From positions 1,550,001-1,614,000 of the forward strand of contig NC_064046.1 of assembly GCF_932526225.1 (NCBI RefSeq): a stretch of DNA of 64,000 nt, read 5' to 3'. Of this stretch, positions 37,593 through 48,500 are shown in pieces. Positions within the stretch are counted from its first letter, which is position 1, and each line of letters begins with the position of its first letter. A program made the translations under genes and the position numbers. Below the pieces are notes generated by a model. It had not been told where the DNA came from. It did no database searches and was given only the letters and a program-made list of their open reading frames with translations. The stretch is from Nematostella vectensis. Its lineage: Eukaryota > Cnidaria > Anthozoa > Actiniaria > Edwardsiidae.

Positions 37593-37726
37593 TTGAGCCG
37601 AGTCAGTCTCGTTTCTTAATAATTCGAGTCGTGTATAAATTGTAAAACTATTGCAAAGCCAGGAGGACGCGGGAGCGACAAGTATTACTCCTTCGATGTT
37701 CAAATCAGTATTAATATTCTACCGAA

Positions 37727-37732
37727 AATAAA
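37727..37732 (+). terminator. Poly(A) signal of the RAG1-like gene
   Basis: AATAAA, 135 bp after the stop codon and inside the proposed element, before its right terminal repeat. Confidence 0.6.
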
Positions 37733-37928
37733 CTTAAACCAACTAAAAAACAGGACTCAATCTTGGTTTTACTTCAAATTTATCTCAAGTCACCTTGAAA
37801 CTAGCTTTATTTTTCATATTTTGAATTTGAATACGAATCAACATTCCCTTTGTGCTCCCTTGGTGTTTTATTAATGGCGGCGGACCGAAGAATTTAGCCC
37901 TTATCCGCTTTGACGTAGCACTTTATAA

Positions 37929-38359
37929 TCGCAATCTCCCAAAACACTCACCGTGCCAGGCGTTCATACAGCCATCCAACTCGTAGAATTGGGCACCCTC
38001 TACCACGGGAAAACTTCCAAAAATCCACAAATCGAACTGAAGTACAAGTAGTACAACGACATCTTTAACTTCTGCACGAGTTAGGCTCCCAAAAATCAAA
38101 CTCGCGTAGCGCGAATTTGTAAAGGAATTGAAGCCATCCTTCGCTCTGTGTCGGTTCCGCCATCTTGTCTGCTTGGACTCTGATAAAATAAGCTCTCTAA
38201 ACCTCAAAGAACACGGGATTTCATTGGTTTAAAAACAAAGGACGCGATCGGCTTAGCTGTAAGACAAAGACGACGCGAGCGTTGCTAACTGATCGTTGCT
38301 ATGCAATGGGCAACTCCGCAGGACACTGTGATCGCAGGCGTTTTTAACTAAATGTCGCG
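37929..38359 (-). repeat. Right terminal inverted repeat of the RAG1-like element
   Basis: Counterpart of 34319-34738 in reverse orientation; matched blocks are given there. It also holds CCGCCATCTTG (38157-38167), a perfect YY1-type motif, and a short minus-strand frame beginning ATGGCGGAACCG near 38163. No target-site duplication could be fixed next to 38359. Confidence 0.68.
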
Positions 38360-38482
38360 CTCGACGGCGGCGTGGATAGAATTCATCGAAATTTGTGATG
38401 CGTGACCGAGAAGCGTGACTCGGTCGATTCTACAACAAAGGGAAAAGCCGCGGGAAACCATTGTACTGCAAATGTGCGCGCT

Positions 38483-38510
38483 GTGATTGGCTCAAAATTT
38501 GGCGGGTAAA
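38483..38510. promoter_or_regulatory. Cyclin E promoter motifs: inverted CCAAT and E2F-type site
   Basis: GTGATTGGCT (inverted CCAAT, 38483-38492) lies just before TTTGGCGGGTAAA (38498-38510), which fits the E2F consensus with one change. The first cyclin E codon is 217 bp downstream. E2F control of cyclin E is well established in vertebrates and flies; its use here is inferred from the motif. Confidence 0.6.
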
Positions 38511-38726
38511 TTCGTTCAAATAAAACTGGCACGTGTGTGTGCGTTATGCTGAGCATAAAGTTGACGGCGCGAACCAGGCCGTCACAATCGGCTCGAGCGT
38601 CGCGGGTTTCGGTTCTTTAAGTTGTGGTGGCCAAAGACCTTGCCTTTACACTGTGATTTTCTTTGATTATATTATTCAGGTTATAATATAGTTAGTTAAA
38701 ATCACCTGATCTATGATCTAGTGTAA

Positions 38727-41700
38727 ATGGCAAGTTCGAGGTAGGTTTCCGTTCGATGTATGTCCCTCTCTGTTTGGGCTTGTAATTTTCATATGGATTG
38801 CCTCTTTGTTTGGTAGCCATTTTTGAAATGAAAAAGTACTACTTAAATTCAGCTCAATAGCTACGAGACTTCAGGGCTTCTGACAGAGTTCTTTAAATGC
38901 ACTAGTAGTCTGAAAACCAAGGTTTAATTCTGTGTGGTTTTGATTTGTAGTGCTTCCACAAATTCGAAGCAATTCGGCGATCGACTTGGCTCTGAGAACG
39001 GAGGCAAACGACGAAAGAGAAAGGTAGAGAGTATTGGAATTCTCGGATTACTGTCGCGACTTTCCTGTTCTTAATGATCATTAATCTGTTCTAGGTTAAA
39101 GATTGTAACTCTGAAGCAAGTTTTAAAAGAAGTCGTTCGTCTCAAAGATCCAAGGTTTGTTTGTTCTTTTGTACCCCGCTCCCCTTCTTGTCCATGATTT
39201 CGCGCCACAACCTCCCGCCATTTTGACCTGCTTTGTTGATCCCGAAGAGCTGTGCATAAACCAATTTATCCCAAAGTCAGAACAGTTAATGGATAGTATC
39301 TATATTTTTTATTATAGACATTTCCAGGTTTCACCTTCGTAATTTGATTATCCATATTTTTTTATTGAATTTTAGCAAGTTCTGCATTGCATTGCATTGA
39401 CCCCACTCACATTAGCCCATGAAATTATGCTGACTTTTTCATCGTCTAATACCCAGCAATACTTTATAAAATCACGAGGGAAATTAACCATGTGAATTTT
39501 ATCTAAATCACTGAGCTCGGGAAGAATTGTTTCTGTTTTAGGTCGATGATTCACCGTCTTGCAATACCTAGTAGCTTATGAATTTGACCTCTTGATTGCC
39601 CAAGAATCGTGCATACATCCAAAAAAAAACCTACAAGCAGTTGCAAAGATTTTGGTCTTGATTCAGAAGTTTTGTTTACGATTCCAGCAGTAGATTAGAA
39701 TACCGAAATGCGTTATTGCTTTGCGAATTAGACTTAATTTTTATTATAATCGAACAACACCATTGCACCCTGTCTACTTAAACACGACAAAGGTTCTCCC
39801 AAGGAACTCGACAAAGAATGAATATTCTCTGCACGAAAATGCACCCCTTATTTCTAGAATATTTATTTACTCTCTAGTTTTATCTGGTTTTCAAATCAGA
39901 CCTCATAGGAAGTTGTGGTTAGACCTGTTATCAAGATTTGCAGTTTTAGGGTCTTGTTTGATGAATACCTCGACATTTGTTTGCTCCGATCAAAACTAAT
40001 TTATTCAGTGCTGAAATTTCAGAGGAGAATATTTGTGTTGTTACATATCAATTTTGAGAGTCGCAAGTGCAAGGCCAGATAACTAAATCGCCAGATCAAA
40101 TTGTGAAGTTGCTTATTTATTCCATTTAATTTGTTTTTGTCATGGCCTTGGTTTCTAGGAATTTCAACTCATCATATTTCAAACATAAATAACACAAAAT
40201 ACTAAATAGTCCATCTAAGTAATTATCATCCCAAGGAAAACTGCTTTAAATAAAGAAATCTTAATTTGAAAGTATACTTCTAGCTAACTATTTTGACTGG
40301 GAAGTAATTTTTTTTTAATATTTTGACTTTTTCCGCACACTATTCTGTAATGAGCTCTGAAATATAACCCAACATAAGTTATTTTAAAGGCAGCGATGCT
40401 GTTATATAGCCTGCAAATATCAAGTTTTAGGAATATTGTACAATTTCTTGATATCTTCTAAATTTACCCCTGGCAAACATTTAAATTTTTTACTTAATAA
40501 TAAATATAATAAAATATGTACCCCACCCACTAGGATGGGCTGAGATAATTGCAGTACTCAGAGGATTAAGCTATAGTTCCTGCTCTTATGATTCATGGTA
40601 GGGTTTTAATACCAAGCAGTGGACTTAACTGTCTGCAATGAGTTTACATGGTTGGATCATAGCCATTGAAGATCATAGCCATTGAAGTTTTAAAATCTAT
40701 TTGTCAAGAGATTCTTGTGGTGTTGTCACTATAGTTGAAGGTCATGGATTAGGTCTACCTTACACCAAGAAAATACAAACACTTTTGGGGCTCCTTGCTA
40801 GAATACTACATTATAAATACTTAACTGTACTAAGGGCCCCAAAACCCAAATCTAATATTGACTTAATTTCATTTATCTGCAAATACCATTGAGATATAAA
40901 GAATTTGTAAAACTTGGCATTGTTCTTTTCTTGGCTCTGTTAAATTTCATAGCCAGTTAGCAAATTCCAGAACTTGGTTTTCATTTAAGGTACATACTTT
41001 GTTTGCATGTTTAACAATTAATTTTTCCTTCTTACCCCCAGAAATTGACAAACCAAACCCTGTGCCGAATGGAAGGCAGCATAAGTGCTTTCAGTAGGAT
41101 TGATGGAGGACGTTTCCCGGAGAAACGTGTTCTACAGGAAATCACATCAGAAGAGAACATACAAATAGAACTGCCATCTCACAAGCCTGCATCTAATTAC
41201 ACATTTTCGAACTTTTTTTTACCTGTTGTACGGAATATATCACCCTTGCCTGACTTAGGCTGGGCTGACTCATGGGAACTGTGGTCATATATGCTTGAAA
41301 AAGATAGAAAATACACCAAAGATCACTTGTATCTACGACAACACCCACACTTGCAGCCCAGGATGAGGGCTATTCTGCTAGACTGGCTTATTGAGGTAGG
41401 GTTTAGGATAAAACTATGGGTCATTCTACAATTCAGGGTTGTCTATAAGGCTGACCAGGTAAATGCGGTAGAACCTACCATACCAGCAAACTTCATCAGG
41501 TGCTGGTGCATAGGAACAATCCTAAAAATGTTGACTCAAGATCCTTGGCTAGCTCAATCAAGTATGGCATGATGAAGATTGGAAATGAACCTTGGTATTG
41601 GAGGTCTGAATTCACATAGGAAATACCTTATTTTACTTGAGACATCTAGCTGGAATTGTGTTTGAAGTCAGAAAAGACTACATTTCTCAAGCCAGGGCTC

Positions 41701-43993
41701 AAGCCTAGGCCTTAGAATCAAGGTCACCTGATTCTTCATACCCTTCCTTCCCTGTGTACCCCTTTGGCTACATGCCTAGATTTAGGTGCTTACCAACCTT
41801 TTTTTTTTATCTCGTCAGGTTTGCGAGGTTTACAGGCTTCACAGAGAGACCTACTTTTTAGCTGTAGATTTTGTAGATAGATATTTATCAGTGAAAAAAG
41901 ACATTCCCAAACAAAGACTCCAACTTGTAGGGACGACTGCCCTATTCATTGCAGCCAAGCTAGAGGTAAATGGATAAATTCTGTTTATATCTGCAGATGC
42001 AAATAATGCAATTTTGTGTCCTCACTGTCAGCAAAAATGGCTTCCCTAAATAAGATGGATCTGTTATGTATTTGTCAGTTTATATATGCATGGTGGGTCA
42101 TGTGTGATTGAGTTGGCCTAAGACTGTGCACATTTTAAGTTTAGTATATTCTTGTTGAGTAACTTGCCAAATAACGTCTTGAGAATAAGGCCAGTTTTCA
42201 GTCATCCTTATTACAGTGTGATGTGCTCTTGCTGTCAATTCACCTCAACATGTTTTATTTATGAGTCCAATAAAGATTCAAGAAACACTATTTGATGGGC
42301 ATCAACTTTTAGCCAGTTTGTCAGGAAAATTCCTGAAAGCACAAGAGAACCAACATAATCCTAGTTATACAATTTTTGATGATCAAAACTGGGATTCATG
42401 CATCCTAATGGACTCCCCCCTTAAGCTGTCTTTTATCCGATAAAATATTTTACATATATTTTTGTAAAAAATATGTCTGTGCCACTTTTAACATTGTCTT
42501 TTGATATTTTATCAGGAAATCTACCCCCCTAAGTTGAGCGAGTTTGCCTACGTTACTGACGGTGCTTGCAAAGAGGATGAAATCCTCCAACAAGAGCTTC
42601 TAATGCTACAGGATCTTAACTGGAAGCTTTGTCCAATCACATCCAACACCTGGCTTAACATCTACATGCAACTACACTGGCTGTCAAGAAATTCATGTGA
42701 AGCACTAAAAGATCACAGTAACTTCAACTTTGTGATCCCCAGATATTCACAACCTGAATTCATTAAAGTCTCACAGGTATATAAGTTATTTCTGTTCAGT
42801 TACTTTTTGTTTGTTAACCTAGGTATGAGAATCACAATTTGATTGACATGACTTTGATCGACAAAACTAGGATGCTACAGCCTTTTTGGAGTACACTAAA
42901 GAATTTATTTGCCATGGTGGTTGGCTAATTACAATTGTCAATTGAAAAGTACATCTTACATCCAATACAAAAGTAGAATTACTTCTGATGTCATTTTGAC
43001 ATCATGAAACTAGCTACTGTTGGTTGCTTTATAATCAGGCATAAGAATATGAAGCAGAACCCTGTCCAGTCAAACAGTCCAAGTTATTTTAGTTTGAGTT
43101 TTCAGGGTTCAGCTGTTAATGAATCACATTTGATCCACCATTTAACAGTTTTTGTGTCCTCCTCCAGCTTCTAGACATCTGCAGTCTTGACATTGAGAGT
43201 CTCCAGTTCTCGTACAGCGTGCTTGCCGCAGCTGCAATGTACCACGTTATACCAGTCAGTATAGAAGAAATCACTTGTCACAAACGGGAGGACCTGTCTC
43301 CCTGTATACAATGGATGGGACCATTTGCAGCCACCATGCGAGACCAGGAACCTCCCTGTATCAGGATGTTTGACCAGGTAAAAATCAACTTGAAACATAT
43401 TTTTTACATTATCTGAAACAGTGCTGATATAAAATTTGTGATGAATTTAATGCAATGGCAATAGACCACTCTTTTGGTGAAAATTGGCTGACTTGCCAAC
43501 ATTCTTTAATGTTTTTATTTCTATTTGTCAGATCAAACCTGAGGACTCTCACAACATTCAAACCCACATTGTAGATCTTGGAATGCTGGTGAGTCTAGTG
43601 GGGACATTCAAGGAATACAGAACCATTTGCACAAAATCTGCACTTCTACTGTCAACCAGTCACCTCTATTGTAATTGTTTACATTTGCAAATACAAATGG
43701 AGTTGAACATTGCAATAAAAATCTGATTCATGAATAATTAAATGTTTCATAGCTGCTTGCATGATAAAGCTAATGGATGTGGTTGCTATGTTTGTCTGTA
43801 TTAATCAGGAGCTTAAAATAGTATAACTGCCATTGACAGTTGTGATTTATTTATGTTTATTTCATACTTTTGTTCCCTTCAGGACATTGCTCAGAGAAGA
43901 AAGTCTGACTTCCCCCAGAGCTCACCCGTCAGTACCCCTACTATGCCTTTCTTCACCCCCCTAACTCCGCCCAGCAGTACAAAGAAGAGCTGA
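38727..43993 (+). CDS. ccne: G1/S-specific cyclin E (9 exons)
   Basis: Cyclin E binds and activates CDK2 at the G1/S transition. Exons 38727-38740, 38951-39023, 39095-39154, 41042-41395, 41819-41965, 42516-42776, 43168-43377, 43532-43588 and 43883-43993 join with correct phase to 428 residues. The N-terminus is basic (GGKRRKRK, a likely nuclear signal). The first cyclin fold starts at the [11 protein letters not shown] helix (about residue 157) and continues [23 protein letters not shown] and [19 protein letters not shown], the hallmark of cyclins. [11 protein letters not shown] and LGWAD before the box are typical of cyclin E. The second fold follows ([13 protein letters not shown]). The C-terminus has [11 protein letters not shown], matching the Fbw7 phosphodegron. 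Intron 3 is 1.9 kb and shows no gene or element. The 3' UTR runs to AATAAA at 44777. Confidence 0.95.
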
Positions 43994-44776
43994 GAGGAAA
44001 TGGATTATCGCTGTTTTAATCAAATAGAGCTGGATCTCTAAGAAATGCTGCACTTCTGATTCTAGTGAAGCAAGTTGTTGTGCAACTGTTTCTGGGATGT
44101 TACGCTACTGAATGCAGCTTCTCAGGGTTTTTACAAAATGGTTTGTCTGAATAGTATAATCATGGAGTTGACAAGTTACAAGTTATATGCGTTTTTAGGC
44201 CACCAGAGAACTAAAGTATTCAATTTTCTGGTATTGTTTTGTGAGTGTTCTGGAAAATTGACCAAAAAATTTAAAAGTGAGTAGAAGTGGTGTTATTTTC
44301 AATCCAGGTGGAATTTTTACCAAAAAGTAATTATAATAACTATTTTTATAAAAGTATCTTACTAAAGAGTAGTAAAACCCAATTTAATTAATCAATCTTT
44401 AGGGTCATGATGCCTTTTTTTGCATTAAGATTTTTGCAAACATTTTTTCAAGTTGAATAGTGTTTGTTTAATGCTACTTCAGCAAATAACTGTATTTAAT
44501 CAGTTTGCATTATGCCCATGTGCGAATTTTTAATAGCTGTTTTCCATGGCTATATTTCCTCATGGTCTCAGCCTTAACCATTCAGAATGAATGAAAGCTT
44601 GTAATTCCAGGTTTTCTGGGAAGTATTCTTTTCTTGTCTGGGAATAAGGGATAGGATTTTATCAATTTCTCCTTTTACAGAAAATGACCTTGTTTTTATT
44701 AGCTCACGGGAGAAAGAAATTTAGTAATTGTTTTTGTATTGTAAATTAGTACCATTTTGTACACAATATATTTTTA

Positions 44777-44782
44777 AATAAA
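44777..44782 (+). terminator. Poly(A) signal of cyclin E
   Basis: AATAAA about 780 bp after the stop, followed by T/GT-rich sequence. The convergent ULK4 signal on the other strand is about 500 bp away (45278-45283). Confidence 0.7.
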
Positions 44783-45579
44783 ATGGACTGTTTTATTAAA
44801 TATGCTATGCATGATGAAAGAAGCTTGTTTCGGGGTCGGGATCTACTCATTAAGCATCTAACATTACAACTGACAAGAAATGTCTCTCCAATGATGCATT
44901 ATTGTGGTGTTCCCACACCAAAATGTCATAGGCTGCATACTGTATTTACTTGAAAAAGCTCGTACATTTTAAACAAGGCAAATATTTAATGGCTGAAAGT
45001 TTATCGAAAAAAGCTACTCCAATCTGTACAAATTCAGAAACTGAAACTGTTGTGGTAGTAGGTAACTAATATTAAAAGAATAGAAAAAGGTCGGCCTTTT
45101 GTGCATAGTTTGTCCTTTTGAATAAGCGCCTCATGAATATGAGTCGAAAATTTGAAAAGCACTGGGGTGCTTATTCAATTAAATACTGTAATGGTACACC
45201 ATCTACCAAGTTAACACACTTGTGTTAATGAAACATGAGAATCTAGCTGCACAATACAATATTGGTTAAATGCTTGTTTTATTACCAAGGTCTTGGGAAA
45301 TTCAGGACTTGTGAACTAAAACAAGTGTTTTTTTCAAACACTTAAAGAGGGGAACCAATCTTTTCATTATGCAACACTATTAACTGTTCCATATGGTATG
45401 GACAAACAATAGCCTGCGTAGTGGCTCAGAGGGAGCAGGGTCCCACTCCCCTCTTTTGGAGCTGCCATGCAGGCTAGACAAAAAAAAACTCTTCAACAGG
45501 AGACCTTCTAGGGGTTTGCCCGAATCCCCTTTCCCCCATCTCCCTGGGTATGGGTGCGGCATGTAGAGAAATGTTAAAA
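44783..45579. other. Convergent gap between cyclin E and ULK4
   Basis: Contains a candidate AATAAA for ULK4 on the minus strand (45278-45283) and a hairpin TAGCCTGCGTAG ... CATGCAGGCTA at about 45410-45476, probably a short MITE. No gene. Confidence 0.5.
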
Positions 45580-48500
45580 TTATGCAGAGTTGACTCCAAT
45601 CTTTCCTAACACGTCCTGCGCTAACACTCTTATTGTTTCCACATCATTGGTCGACAAGCGAGACAGAGTATCAATCAGAACCCTTCCATTAGTCACAACA
45701 GATTCTACATGGTTTAGGTTTGAAGATACCATGCGCTTGATAATCCTTAATAATTGCTTGCAGCGCTTGTCGTCAGAGCATTCTAGGGCCTCTGCCAGAC
45801 AGGAAATGTTGGCTGTACTCATAGCATCCTCACATGCACCACCAAATAATTCCGCAACGAGGTACAAGCTCTTGCAAGACCATTCCTGCACATCAGGATC
45901 AGTAAAGCACAGCAGATTAATCAGAAGTCCTGTTAAATCGGATATTGGCTTGGTATCCAATAACAATACTTCGGCTTCACATGTCATCTCTGCACTGTTG
46001 GCATCCGCTTCTGCCTTAGCTTGCAAGGCCAGTCGGACCTCTTTTGACACAAACTTTAAGATGTTATTGACAGTGTCGATCAATGGCAGCAGGATGGCAG
46101 AGAGCTCTTCACTTGAACACTCGGTATTGCCATTCACAATTGCAACAACATCTACAAACAGTGATGTGACACTGTCGATCAAACCTTGCTGGTAGAGAGC
46201 TCTCATGTCCAGGTTCTTGCTACATAGGATGCAATCTAACAGTCCTATGATTCCTTGTAGCAAAACAAGGTTTCCTTCACCAGCATGCGAGGTTATAATC
46301 TGAGAGAGGTTCTGCAGCAGGCCTTGTTCAATGAAGGTGCTGATAATGTCAGGACTTCTCTCAATGAAAGGAGTCAGGAGCTTGATGGCGTATGATGGCA
46401 GAGGATCCTGGTCTTGCAGGATAAGATGGTATTGAGGCAACAAGTGCTGGCGGATTACCTGAAAGATAAAAACAAAACACTTCAAATTTGACCATTTAGA
46501 TACACTATGGTGGAAAGTGCCCAAAAAGCATTTATTTTTAACTGCCATCATTCTCAGTCCCATTATTCACAGAATTTTGATCACCTTATACAATACACAC
46601 ATACATTTCTATCTTGATCCCGTCATATCTATAACCAAGTACTCCCGCCTGTGAATAAAAGTCAACACTGACCCTTGTCTCCCCCTGTCATATCTATAAC
46701 CAAGTCCCCCCTGTGAATAAAAGTCAACATTGACCATCCCCTCCCCCTGTTATACATATAACCAAGTACTCCCCCTGTGAATAAAAGTCAACACTGACCC
46801 TCCCCCCTACAGTACCAATAGCCAAATATTCACCCTCTGTGAATAGAAGTCATCGCTGACCCTCCCAGCCCCCCTGTCATATCTATAGCCAAGTACTTTC
46901 CCCCTGTGAATAAAAGTAATCACTAGATATTTATCACTTACCTCATTCAGCTTGTGTGTGCTGGTAAGAACACTACCATTGTCACTTGATGAACTGCACA
47001 CATTAGAGTTGTCCAGATATATAGATGACACATCAGAGAACATGCGCAAGCACAACATACGGGTGTTACCATTAGTACTGCTAACCAGGGAAGCTAACGG
47101 CGGGAGGATGTCATCTACTATGACCACATGGTGCTCCAGGAGCAGGGGTGGGTGCTGTGTTATTGACTCCATAATAGAGAGGACCACATATGCTAGATCT
47201 TCAGCAGCATTAGGTCCAGCCGCAGACCCTATACTGGTCCCACCAGCATCAATGGACTGAACGTGATTCAAAAGACGTCCTACAAGGTTTAGGAAGTCCT
47301 TGTTGATGACTTGCGCTCTAAACAAGTGGGTGGTAACCAAGTGAAGAATGATTGACAAGAGTGGCAAATGCGTGCGTAGGTCCTTGGCTTGATTAGCAGA
47401 AGGGTGTTTCCGCCCCCTCACTTCATCCAGGATGCCGACAACATTTGTGAGCACTTCTGGGGCAGCTTTTGTAATTGCTGTTATGCAATACTGCAAACAC
47501 TCCCGCAGATAGCCGAGGTTTTCAGCGGACTCCCCTTTGATTGGCATGGCCCGTCTCTGGTCCTTCTCTATGTGGGTGATCAGTTTTGATTGACAGCAGC
47601 CAAGGAGTGCTTCTTTACTCAACTGAACCATTCCAAGAACAACAAGGAAAGTTTTCCCGCGGATCACATTTGAAGGACTGTCCAGAAGGTGGATGACCTT
47701 GTTGATGAAGTCTTTCTCCTTGATCAATCTCTTGGCCAGGGTTTGACGTGATGCCAGTAGAGCTGCAAACATGGAGGCTAAAGCCTGCTGAACACCAGGA
47801 ATTGTTGTGGTGAGAGCACCTATAACAGCCTTGAATCCTGCCTTCTCCACAACATGCTGGAAGACCATGGTTGAGTGACAGGTAAGACGGCACAGAGCTG
47901 AGAGGGCTGTCACCTTCTGGACGTCAACAGTGCAATGGGTGAACAGTTTCCATAGCAACTAGAAAACAAACAAAAGAAGGTCACTTTGTTGTGGATTTTT
48001 TTTATAAAACTTATATATCTATGTATATCTATAAACTTATATATCTATATATATCTATATATCTATATAATGCGTGAGTGCAGGCGTTCATAAAACAGTG
48101 CTCAATACATAGGTGTAGAGCCGGATATATCTTGGTTTGTAGGAAAAAAACACACGTTTTGAAACTACCGTTTCATCTCTGCAAGCCTGTTTTGTGGTTG
48201 CCCTCCTGATGAGTGGGCATTAGGCTTGAAACGGCTCATTAATAAAGCACACCAGATTACAGCACACCTAAATAATGTAACTCCTTCACGCTTACTGCCC
48301 TAACAAGGCCAGATCAGACCTACCTGTGCAATGTCATTAGTGACAAGTTTAGATGCATGCCGGCCATGGGTTGTAGAAACAAGCTCAATTGTTTTAGCCG
48401 CGAAATGCTGCACATCAATATCTTCTCCATCGTTCAGACAGCGGGTGATGATGGTGAATGTCAAACCTAGCAAGGAAGGACAAGTTAAAGTGGCAATCTT

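Noticed and set aside
46807-46941. Extension of ULK4 exon 4 through its minisatellite
   Set aside because: A strong GT donor at 46941 ends the exon, and the extension merely translates the intronic repeat.
48201-48231. Hammerhead ribozyme suggested by CTGATGA ... GAAAC
   Set aside because: The bases between CTGATGA and GAAA do not form a continuous stem II, and the real pairing (CAAGCCT/AGGCTTG) contradicts the hammerhead fold.
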